DNA of 64,000 nucleotides from Achatina immaculata (Eukaryota; Mollusca; Gastropoda; Stylommatophora; Achatinidae). This document shows positions 39,201 through 51,200 of the stretch, in pieces; position 1 is the first letter of the stretch; each line of letters opens with the position of its first letter. Made by a program: the position numbers and the translations under genes. The stretch covers positions 37,933,197-37,997,196 of the forward strand of contig CM019701.1 in assembly GCA_009760885.1 (NCBI GenBank), read 5' to 3'. Under the pieces are notes generated by a model. That model was not told where the DNA came from, ran no database searches, and saw nothing but the letters and a program-made list of their open reading frames with translations.

Positions 39201-42200
39201 TTTTCCAACCTTGGTGTTGAAGTCCTCCATAGCAATTAGGATGTTGTGTTTAGGGACTTTGTTGATGATTTGTTGTAATTGGTGATAGAAATCATCTTTC
39301 ACCTTATTATCTGCATTGTTTGTGGGTACATAATACTGTATTATTGTCATTCTTCCATGTATTAGGTTGTATCGTGCTCTTATTATACGACTGTTCACTG
39401 GTTTCCATTCTACAAGGCTTTGCTGCTACATTTGACATAATTATACCTACCCCTTCTTAGTGTTTCCCATTGTCTCTACCTGAATGTATTATTAACTTAC
39501 CGTTTTCCGCCAATCTTTTACCTGCTTCTGGCCATCACATTTCATTGATGCCCAGTACGTCTAGGTGGTATCTCTCCATTTCTCTGATGACCTGAGTAGG
39601 TTTTGTTATAAGGTGAATCAGATGTGCTGTCTTTTAGTCACATCAGCCAGGCTTTCTTAGCTTTTATTTTGCTCACTGAGTATTGTGAATCAGAAATAGT
39701 CTTCATGAAATTTCATTTCACTGGAAAAATTAAATGCTGTACTGTCTAAGCTTCCACTGTTATAGGAGAACAGTTCTAAACAGTTTCCTTCCAGTGTTAC
39801 AGGAGAACAGTTCTAAACAGCTTCCTTCCATTGTTACAGGAGAACAGTTCTAAACAATTTTCTTCCAGTGTTACAGGAGAATAGTTCTAAACAGTTTTCT
39901 TCCAGTGTTACAAGAGAACAGTTCTAAACAGTTTTCTTCCAGTGTTATAGGAGAACAGTTCTAAACAGTTTCCTTCCAGTGTTACAGGAGAACAGTTCTA
40001 AACAGCTTCCTTCCATTGTTACAGGAGAACAGTTCTAAACAGTTTTCTTCCAGTGTTACAGGAGAATAGTTCTAAACAGTTTTCTTCCAGTGTTACAGGA
40101 GAACAGTTCTAAACAGTTTTCTTCCAGTGTTACAGGAGAATAGTTCTAAACAGTTTTCTTCCAGTGTTACAGGAGAATAGTTCTAAACAGTTTTCTTCCA
40201 GTTTTACAGGAGAATAGTTCTAAACAGTTTTCTTCCAGTTTTACAGGAGAATAGTTCTAAACAGTTTTCTTCCATTGTTACAGGAGAACAGTTCTAAACA
40301 GTTTTCTTCCAGTGTTACAGGAGAACAGTTCTAAACAGTTTTCTTCCAGTGTTACAGGAGAACAGTTCTAAACAGTTTTCTTCCAGTGTTACAGGAGAAC
40401 AGTTCTAAACAGTTTTCTTCCAGTGTTACAGGAGAACAGTTCTAAACAGTTTTCTTCCAGTGTTACAGGAGAACAGTTCTAAACAGTTTTCTTCCAGTGT
40501 TACAGGAGAACAGTTCTAACAGTTTTCTTCCAGTGTTACAGGAGAATAGTTCTAAACAGTTTTCTTCCAGTGTTACAGGAAAACAGTTCTAAACAGTTTT
40601 CTTCCAGTGTTACAGGAAAACAGTTCTAAACAGTTTTCTTCCAGTGTTACAGGAGAACAGTTCTAAACAGTTTTCTTCCAGTGTTACAGGAGAACAGTTC
40701 TAAACAGTTTTCTTCCAGTGTTACAGGAGAACAGTTCTAAACAGTTTTCTTCCAGTGTTACAGGAGAACAGTTCTAAACAGTTTTCTTCCAGTGTTACAG
40801 GAGAACAGTTCTAAATGGTTTTCTTCCAGTATTACAGGAGAACAGTTCTAAACAGTTTTCTTCCAGTGTTACAGGAGAATAGTTCTAAACAGTTTTCTTC
40901 CAGTGTTACAGGAGAACAGTTCTAAACAGTTTTCTTCCAGTGTTACAGGAGAACAGTTCTAAATGGTTTTCTTCCAGTGTTACAGGAGAACAGTTCTAAA
41001 CAGTTTTCTTCCAGTGTTACAGGAGAACAGTTCTAAACAGTTTTCTTCCAGTTTTACAGGAGAACAGTTCTAAACAGTTTTCTTCCAGTGTTACAGGAGA
41101 ACAGTTCTAAACAGTTTTCTTCCAGTGTTACAGGAGAACAGTTCTAAACAGTTTTCTTCCAGTGTTACAGGAAAACAGTTCTAAACAGTTTTCTTCCAGT
41201 GTTACAGGAGAACAGTTCTAAACAGTTTTCTTCCAGTGTTACAGGAGAACAGTTCTAAACAGTTTTCTTCCAGTGTTACAGGAGAACAGTTCTAAACAGT
41301 TTTCTTCCAGTGTTACAGGAGAACAGTTCTAAATGGTTTTCTTCCAGTATTACAGGAGAACAGTTCTAAACAGTTTTCTTCCAGTGTTACAGGAGAATAG
41401 TTCTAAACAGTTTTCTTCCAGTGTTACAGGAGAACAGTTCTAAACAGTTTTCTTCCAGTGTTACAGGAGAACAGTTCTAAATGGTTTTCTTCCAGTGTTA
41501 CAGGAGAACAGTTCTAAATGGTTTTCTTCCAGTGTTACAGGAGAACAGTTCTAAACAGTTTCCTTCCAGCATTATAAGAGAACAGTTCTAAACAGTTTCC
41601 TTCCAGTGTTACAGAAGAATAGTTCTAAACAGTTTTCTTCCAGTGTTACAGGAGAACAGTTATTGTCAGTTACATGTTCTGTGTTTGAATTTAATTCATT
41701 TCACATATTGTTAAATGCAGGTGCTTTCATTGTATTTGAACTATTTATTATTGTGAATCAGATATCATCATCATCATCATCATCAGGTGCCATACCAACT
41801 GGCATTGGCTATTATGCTTCTCCAGAGTACATGATCCTTCATGCAGGCCATCAGCTCAGTTGGTGATCTCCTCTCACACCATCCTGTCAGACTGTCCAGT
41901 ATAATTTCTCTTGGTCTTCCTCTTGATCTTCTTCCTTCTATTTTTCCTATTGTTATAATATTTTCAATGCCCCCTCTTTTCATTGCATATCCTACGAAAG
42001 TACATTGTCTCTCTCTTATTTTCTTGACAAGATTTTTTTGTCTCCAGTTCTTCTCATACATTCTTCATTAGTTATTTTTTCTGTCCAGGGGATTCGCAAC
42101 ATTCTTCTAATAAACCACATTTCTGCTGCCTCCAATGATTTTTGTGCAGACCTGCCTATTGTCCATGTTTCACTTCCATATAACAAGATAAGTTCAATAT

Positions 42201-45200
42201 AGCATTTTAGGACTCGTTTTCTAACATTCATTGATATTGATGAGTTGGATAATATGTTTCTCATTCTCTGAAATGCAGTCTTTGCTTGGCCTATTCTGTT
42301 CCTAATTTCTGTTCTGCATTTCCCATCTGAAGTTATTACTGCTCCAAGGTATTTGAATTTCTGCACCTGCTTTAGAATAGTTCTGTTTAATTTAATACTG
42401 CATGTTGGTGGATTCTGTTTCTTAGACATAACCATAGTCTCTGTCTTTTTGATGTTTGAAGTAAGGACTTTCCGTTCACTTTCTTTGGCGACTTTATCTA
42501 AGAGTTTTTGCAGGTCTTGTTGGTTCTCAGCTATCAGTACTTTGTCGTCAGCATACTGAAGGTTGTTAATATTGTATCCTCCAATTTTTATGCCTGGTTC
42601 TGTGATGATTGTTCTTAGAATATTCTCGCTGTAAAGAGAAAAAATGCCTGGAGATAGTACACATCCTTGTCACACCCCTTGTTTTATAGGTTGATATTTT
42701 CCAGTTCTCTTTTCAACTCGAATTGCTGCTTCTTGCTGCCAGTATAGATGTTTTACAATCCTCAGGTCTTTGCCGTCTATATTGATGTCTTCAAGCATTT
42801 TAATAATTTCATTATGTTTCACCTTGTCGAATGCAATAGAAACATGATAGCCGCTAGAGGTGTCGGGGGGGGGGGGGGGGGAGGGGAGAGAAAAGAGGAC
42901 GCGAGAGATAATGAATGAAGAACTTAAACACCTACAGGGAGGAAATGTAAAACTGGTGAATGGGACAAGACCAATATGTTGGCAGAGAAGGAAATAGGAT
43001 GGTGGTAGGGAGGGGTAGCATAGAGAAAGAAAGTAGAGTATAAAAAAGGCCAGTGGAAAAATAAAGAAGTTACAGAAAGCTGAAGACATTGTTAATTTCA
43101 GCTGGGTGGAGACAGCCAGTCTGGAAAATAAGGCGCTGTTCTAGGACCCTCTGAGATCGTACATCTGCGGAACAAGAGCGGATCGCACTAACCGAAATGT
43201 CCTCTTTGCCCCTGTGGTTACCAAGGCAAAAATGTTTAGCCACAGGTGTCCAGGCCCTCTTAGAAATATCATTGAGATGCTGGCGAAATCGATCTCCTAA
43301 CCGTAAGCCAGTTTCCCCTATGTACTTCAAACCGCAACGTTTGCATATGGCAACGGTTTTTTTTTTTTTTTTTGTTTTCCTTTCCTCCTCCTCCTTCTTC
43401 CACACACATTTCCGCTTTACTGAGAGCAAGACGCTTCAGATAAGTTATATATGTTTGTATTTTGTTTTGCATGTATCCTCGAATAAGGCTCACGCCGAAA
43501 TATCGGATGTTGTATGTTTTTCATTTATACATTCTAAACAGTTTCCTTCCAGCATTATAAGAGAACAGTTCTAAACAGTTTCCTTCCAGTGTTACAGAAG
43601 AATAGTTCTAAACAGTTTTCTTCCAGTGTTACAGGAGAACAGTTATTGTCAGTTACATGTTCTGTGTTTGAATTTAATTCATTTCACATATTGTTAAATG
43701 CAGGTGCTTTCATTGTATTTGAACTATTTATTATTGTGAATCAGATATCATCATCATCATCATCATCAGGTGCCATACCAACTGGCATTGGCTATTATGC
43801 TTCTCCAGAGTACATGATCCTTCATGCAGGCCATCAGCTCAGTTGGTGATCTCCTCTCACACCATCCTGTCAGACTGTCCAGTATAATTTCTCTTGGTCT
43901 TCCTCTTGATCTTCTTCCTTCTATTTTTCCTATTGTTATAATATTTTCAATGCCCCCTCTTTTCATTGCATATCCTACGAAAGTACATTGTCTCTCTCTT
44001 ATTTTCTTGACAAGATTTTTTTGTCTCCAGTTCTTCTCATACATTCTTCATTAGTTATTTTTTCTGTCCAGGGGATTCGCAACATTCTTCTAATAAACCA
44101 CATTTCTGCTGCCTCCAATGATTTTTGTGCAGACCTGCCTATTGTCCATGTTTCACTTCCATATAACAAGATAAGTTCAATATAGCATTTTAGGACTCGT
44201 TTTCTAACATTCATTGATATTGATGAGTTGGATAATATGTTTCTCATTCTCTGAAATGCAGTCTTTGCTTGGCCTATTCTGTTCCTAATTTCTGTTCTGC
44301 ATTTCCCATCTGAAGTTATTACTGCTCCAAGGTATTTGAATTTCTGCACCTGCTTTAGAATAGTTCTGTTTAATTTAATACTGCATGTTGGTGGATTCTG
44401 TTTCTTAGACATAACCATAGTCTCTGTCTTTTTGATGTTTGAAGTAAGGACTTTCCGTTCACTTTCTTTGGCGACTTTATCTAAGAGTTTTTGCAGGTCT
44501 TGTTGGTTCTCAGCTATCAGTACTTTGTCGTCAGCATACTGAAGGTTGTTAATATTGTATCCTCCAATTTTTATGCCTGGTTCTGTGATGATTGTTCTTA
44601 GAATATTCTCGCTGTAAAGAGAAAAAATGCCTGGAGATAGTACACATCCTTGTCACACCCCTTGTTTTATAGGTTGATATTTTCCAGTTCTCTTTTCAAC
44701 TCGAATTGCTGCTTCTTGCTGCCAGTATAGATGTTTTACAATCCTCAGGTCTTTGCCGTCTATATTGATGTCTTCAAGCATTTTAATAATTTCATTATGT
44801 TTCACCTTGTCGAATGCAATAGAAACATGATAGCCGCTAGAGGTGTCGGGGGGGGGGGGGGGGGAGAGAAAAGAGGACGCGAGAGATAATGAATGAAGAA
44901 CTTAAACACCTACAGGGAGGAAATGTAAAACTGGTGAATGGGACAAGACCAATATGTTGGCAGAGAAGGAAATAGGATGGTGGTAGGGAGGGGTAGCATA
45001 GAGAAGAAAGTAGAGTATAAAAAAGGCCAGTGGAAAAATAAAGAAGTTACAGAAAGCTGAAGACATTGTTAATTTCAGCTGGGTGGAGACAGCCAGTCTG
45101 GAAAATAAGGCGCTGTTCTAGGACCCTCTGAGATCGTACATCTGCGGAACAAGAGCGGATCGCACTAACCGAAATGTCCTCTTTGCCCCTGTGGTTACCA

Positions 45201-48200
45201 AGGCAAAAATGTTTAGCCACAGGTGTCCAGGCCCTCTTAGAAATATCATTGAGATGCTGGCGAAATCGATCTCCTAACCGTAAGCCAGTTTCCCCTATGT
45301 ACTTCAAACCGCAACGTTTGCATATGGCAACGGTTTTTTTTTGTTTTTTTGTTTTCCTTTCCTCCTCCTCCTTCTTCCACACACATTTCCGCTTTACTGA
45401 GAGCAAGACGCTTCAGATAAGTTATATATGTTTGTATTTTGTTTTGCATGTATCCTCGAATAAGGCTCACGCCGAAATATCGGATGTTGTATGTTTTTCA
45501 TTTATACATTCTCATACTTTATATTCGTTTTTTTCTCACCTTGCTCACTTCCTCCCTCACTTTGTAAAACTGCACCATACACCTCTATCTACCTTATTTA
45601 TATTAACCAGTTTTACTGCAGTCGCCATCCCCCTTTCCTCTGGAACAGCCTCGTCCGGTAGGGCAGCTCACGAGCCACAGGTGAGGCCAGATCATCATCA
45701 AGCTACTGGTGGCAAAATTAACAAGTTCAAAATAGCAACATGGAATGTTAGAACTTTATTCCAGGCTGGAAAATTAGAAAATGTAAAGATGGAAATGGAA
45801 AGGATGAAGATTAACATATTAGGAATGAGTGATGTTAGATGGAGAGGTGCAGGGAAGATAAACTCTGATAAATATACAATAATATATTCAGGAAGTGAGA
45901 AACATGAACGAGGAGTAGGAATTATATTTGATGAACAAACGGCAAGGACACTTGTAGGATATTTGAACATCTCGGACCGAGTCCTGCTAGCCCAACTGAA
46001 AGGACAACCAATAAACATAAATATTATACAACTGTTACGCTCCAACATCTAAAAGCTCTGAAGAATGTGTACGCCTATTCTGTTCCTAATTTCTGTTCTG
46101 CATTTCCCATCTGAAGTTATTACTGCTCCAAGGTATTTGAATTTCTGCACCTGCTTTAGAATAGTTCTGTTTAATTTAATACTGCATGTTGGTGGATTCT
46201 GTTTCTTAGACATAACCATAGTCTCTGTCTTTTTGATGTTTGAAGTAAGGACTTTCCGTTCACTTTCTTTGGCGACTTTATCTAAGAGTTTTTGCAGGTC
46301 TTGTTGGTTCTCAGCTATCAGTACTTTGTCGTCAGCATACTGAAGGTTGTTAATATTGTATCCTCCAATTTTTATGCCTGGTTCTGTGATGATTGTTCTT
46401 AGAATATTCTCGCTGTAAAGAGAAAAAATGCCTGGAGATAGTACACATCCTTGTCACACCCCTTGTTTTATAGGTTGATATTTTCCAGTTCTCTTTTCAA
46501 CTCGAATTGCTGCTTCTTGCTGCCAGTATAGATGTTTTACAATCCTCAGGTCTTTGCCGTCTATATTGATGTCTTCAAGCATTTTAATAATTTCATTATG
46601 TTTCACCTTGTCGAATGCAATAGAAACATGATAGCCGCTAGAGGTGTCGGGGGGGGGGGGGGGGGGGGGAGAGAAAAGAGGACGCGAGAGATAATGAATG
46701 AAGAACTTAAACACCTACAGGGAGGAAATGTAAAACTGGTGAATGGGACAAGACCAATATGTTGGCAGAGAAGGAAATAGGATGGTGGTAGGGAGGGGTA
46801 GCATAGAGAAAGAAAGTAGAGTATAAAAAAGGCCAGTGGAAAAATAAAGAAGTTACAGAAAGCTGAAGACATTGTTAATTTCAGCTGGGTGGAGACAGCC
46901 AGTCTGGAAAATAAGGCGCTGTTCTAGGACCCTCTGAGATCGTACATCTGCGGAACAAGAGCGGATCGCACTAACCGAAATGTCCTCTTTGCCCCTGTGG
47001 TTACCAAGGCAAAAATGTTTAGCCACAGGTGTCCAGGCCCTCTTAGAAATATCATTGAGATGCTGGCGAAATCGATCTCCTAACCGTAAGCCAGTTTCCC
47101 CTATGTACTTCAAACCGCAACGTTTGCATATGGCAACGGTTTTTTTTTGTTTTTTTGTTTTCCTTTCCTCCTCCTCCTTCTTCCACACACATTTCCGCTT
47201 TACTGAGAGCAAGACGCTTCAGATAAGTTATATATGTTTGTATTTTGTTTTGCATGTATCCTCGAATAAGGCTCACGCCGAAATATCGGATGTTGTATGT
47301 TTTTCATTTATACATTCTCATACTTTATATTCGTTTTTTTCTCACCTTGCTCACTTCCTCCCTCACTTTGTAAAACTGCACCATACACCTCTATCTACCT
47401 TATTTATATTAACCAGTTTTACTGCAGTCGCCATCCCCCTTTCCTCTGGAACAGCCTCGTCCGGTAGGGCAGCTCACGAGCCACAGGTGAGGCCAGATCA
47501 TCATCAAGCTACTGGTGGCAAAATTAACAAGTTCAAAATAGCAACATGGAATGTTAGAACTTTATTCCAGGCTGGAAAATTAGAAAATGTAAAGATGGAA
47601 ATGGAAAGGATGAAGATTAACATATTAGGAATGAGTGATGTTAGATGGAGAGGTGCAGGGAAGATAAACTCTGATAAATATACAATAATATATTCAGGAA
47701 GTGAGAAACATGAACGAGGAGTAGGAATTATATTTGATGAACAAACGGCAAGGACACTTGTAGGATATTTGAACATCTCGGACCGAGTCCTGCTAGCCCA
47801 ACTGAAAGGACAACCAATAAACATAAATATTATACAACTGTTACGCTCCAACATCTAAAAGCTCTGAAGAATGTGTACGCCTATTTTATAATGACATAGA
47901 GACAGCCCTAAAACACACAAAGTCACATGAAGTTAGCATAGTCATGGGAGATTTTAATGCCAAAGTTGGTAAAGGAAGAACTTCAGACATCGTTGGTGAC
48001 TATGGAGGGGGGGGGAGAGGAATGACAGAGGTTATAAATTAATTGAATGGGCAAGAATACACAGCATGGTTGTAGGAAACACCTGGTTTAAACAACATCC
48101 TCGAAGACTGGCAACGTGGTGCAGTCCAGACAAAAAGACTTTTAACCAGATAGACTACATATTAATCAACAAACAATTCCGCAATGCATTACTGACAACA

Positions 48201-51200
48201 AAAACCATGCCAGGAGCTGACTGCAATAGTGACCATGATCCACTCTGTGGAAAAGTTAGAATAAAACTAAAGAAAGCAGGCAGAAAAGTGAGAAACATCA
48301 AACTGAATACAGAACTTCTTAAAAATGACCAAGAACTGAGAGAACAATACAAAGTTATTATAACAAATAGATACAATGCAATAGCAAAGATAAATAGTAT
48401 AGATGAACAATGGGCAATGTTAAGAGATTCTATCCACCAAACTGTTAAGGAGATAATACCACCAAAAAAAAAGCCCCTAAAAATAAATGGATGACAGATG
48501 ACATCTTAGGACTGATGGACAAGAAGAGGAGGAGTAAAAATAACGAGAAAAAATATAACAAGATAAATAAAGAAATAAGACGCAAATGCAGAGAAGCAAA
48601 AGAAGTGTGGTTAAATGAGCAGTGCAGACAGATAGAGGACTCTCATATTAAAGACAGCAAAAACGAGTCCTAAAATGCTATATTGAACCTATCTTGTTAT
48701 ATGGAAGTGAATCATGGACAATAGGCAAGTCTGCACAAAAATCATTGGAAGCAGCAGAAATGTGGTTTATTAGAAGAATGTTGCGAATCCCCTGGACAGC
48801 AAAAATAACTAATGAAGAATGTATGAGAAGAGCTGGAGAGACAAAAAACCTTGTCAGAAAGATAAGAGAGAGACAATGTACTTTCATAGGACATGCAATG
48901 AGAAGAGGGGGCATTGAAAATATTATAACAACAGGAAAAATAGAAGGAAGAAGATCAAGAGGAAGACCAAGAGAAATGATACTGGACAGTCTGACGGGAT
49001 GGTGTGAGAGGAGATCACCAACTGAACTGATGGCCTGCATGAAGGATCATGTACTCTGGAGAAGCATAATAGCCAACGCCAGTCGGCACGGCACCTGATG
49101 ATGATGATGATGAAAAACATGCACAAACGAATTAATGAACTCACAGGCAGGAAAACAAAATATACCACAGGATGCCTGAATCGAAAGAAGGTAAAATGTT
49201 AATGGGAAAAGAAGACATTGTGGACAGGTGGACAGAGTATATCGGTGAGCTATATGGAGGAGAAAGACCAGAATTAACACCAGATACTGAAAACTGTGAG
49301 GGACCACCAATACTTGAAGATGAAATCATAGATGCCATCAAACACATAAAGAAAGGAAAAGCGACTGGGCCTGATAATATAATAATAGAAGAAATAGAGG
49401 CACTAGAGGAGACAGGAATAAAAATAATAACCAAGTTACTGAATGACATTTACAACAGTGGTTATATTCCCAGTGACCTGATTAAATCCACGTTTATAGC
49501 ACTACCAAAGAAACCAGGTGCAAAGGAATGTGACGACCACTGGACTATCAGCCTCTCATGTCACATAACGAAGCTACTTCTGAGAATAATTATGAGAAGA
49601 ACAAGGAAAAAGATAAAAATGGAAATAGCAGATGAACAGTTTGGATTTGTTGAAGGAAAGGGAACACACAATGCCATTTATGATAAACGAACACTAACAG
49701 AAAGAGCTTTAGAAGTACAGAAAGATCTCTACTTATGCTTCATTGATTACACCAAGGCATTTGACAAGGTGAAACATAATGAAATTATTAAAATGCTTGA
49801 AGACATCAATATAGACGGCAAAGACCTGAGGATTGTAAAACATCTATACTGGCAGCAAGAAGCAGCAGTTCGAGTTGAAAATAGAATTGGAAAATATCGA
49901 CCTATAAAACAAGGGGTGCGACAAGGATGTGTACTATCTCCAGACCTTTTTTCTCTGTATAGCGAGAATATTCTAAGAACAATCATCACAGAACCAGGCA
50001 TAAAAATTGGAGGATACAATATTAACAACCTTCGGTATGCTGACGACACAGTACTGATAGCTGAGAACCAACAAGACCTGCAAAATCTCTTGGATAAAGT
50101 GGCCAAAGAAAGTGAACAGAAAGGCCTTACTTTGAACATCAAAAAGACAGAGACTATGGTTATATCTAAGAAACAGAATCCACCAGCATGCAGTATTAAA
50201 TTAAACAGAACTTTTCTAAAGCAGGTGCAGAAATTCAAATACCTTGGAGCAGTAATAACTTCAGATGGGAAATGCAGAACAGAAATTAGGAACAGAATAG
50301 GCCAAGCAAAGACTGCATTTCAGAGAAACATATTAACCAACACATCCTTATCAATGAATGTTAGAAAACGAGTCCTAAAATGCTATATTGAACCTATCTT
50401 GTTATATGGAAGTGAAATATGGACAATAGGCAAGTCTGCACAAAAATCATTGGAAGCAGCAGAAATGTGGTTTATTAGAAGAATGTTGCGAATCCCCTGG
50501 ACAGCAAAAATAACTAATGAAGAATGTATGAGAAGAGCTGGAGAGACAAAAAACCTTGTCAAAAAGATAAGAGAGAGACAATGTACTTTCATAGGACATG
50601 CAATGAGAAGAGGGGGCATTGAAAATATTATAACAACAGGAAAAATCGAAGGAAGAAGATCAAGAGGAAGACCAAGAGAAATGATACTGGACAATCTGAC
50701 AGGATGGTGTGAGAGGAGATCACCAACTGAGCTGATGGCCTGCATGAAGGATCGGGTACTCTGGAGAAGCATAATAGCCAATGCCAGTCGGCACGGCACA
50801 TCATGATGATGATGAAAGAATTTGAAAAATGGTAAATCACCAGGAAGTGATGAGATAACAGCTGAATTTATTAAAGCAGGAGGAAAGGAGTGTGCAACAA
50901 TCTATCATGCATTGTGCAAAAAGATATGACATTCAGGTATTTGGCCAAAAGAATGGAAAAGAACTGTATTCATACCAGTGCCAAAAAAGGGTAACCTGAA
51001 ATTATGCACAAACTACAGAACTGTTGCCCTGATTAGTCATGCCAGTAAAATTCTGTTAAAAATCATAATGGGTAGACTTCAAAAGAAAATAGAAGAAGAA
51101 GTCAATATGGCCCAAGCAAGGAAGAGGATCAAGAGATCATATATTCAATCTAAGATTAATAATAGAGAAATGCAGAGAGTTTAATGTGAATCTATATTTA

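Larger units (their letters stand above)
41549..43531 (+). repeat. Tandem duplication unit 1 (copy 1)
   Basis: 1,983 bp: last minisatellite units, a flanking stretch, LINE B (-), PLE (-) and an inverted PLE tail (+). The next unit (43532-45514) is almost identical. The junction shares TTCT between the PLE tail (TACATTCT) and the satellite (CAGTTCT). Confidence 0.93.
47425..50812 (+). mobile_element. LINE family B, most complete copy
   Basis: Order: 5' UTR end, APE-type endonuclease (TWNVRTLFQAGK, MGDFNAKVGKG, KQHPRRLATWCSPD, QIDYILI, SDHDPL), linker, RT and C-terminal GRRSRGRPRE tail, (ATG)n. A second, truncated family B copy (48670-49108) interrupts the linker. Frameshifts lie near 47835, at the G-run 48007-48013 and near 49175. 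Without these it would be a ~3-kb single-ORF RTE-like element. Confidence 0.92.

Noticed and set aside
39757..41665. Regular 37-bp repeat might be mistaken for a CRISPR array
   Set aside because: No unique spacers between repeats. It is a head-to-tail minisatellite in an animal intron.
39757..41665. AGAACAGTTCT as a hormone-response or heat-shock element array
   Set aside because: Half-site spacing is 1 bp, not the 3 bp of steroid elements, and GAA/TTC spacing does not fit heat-shock elements.
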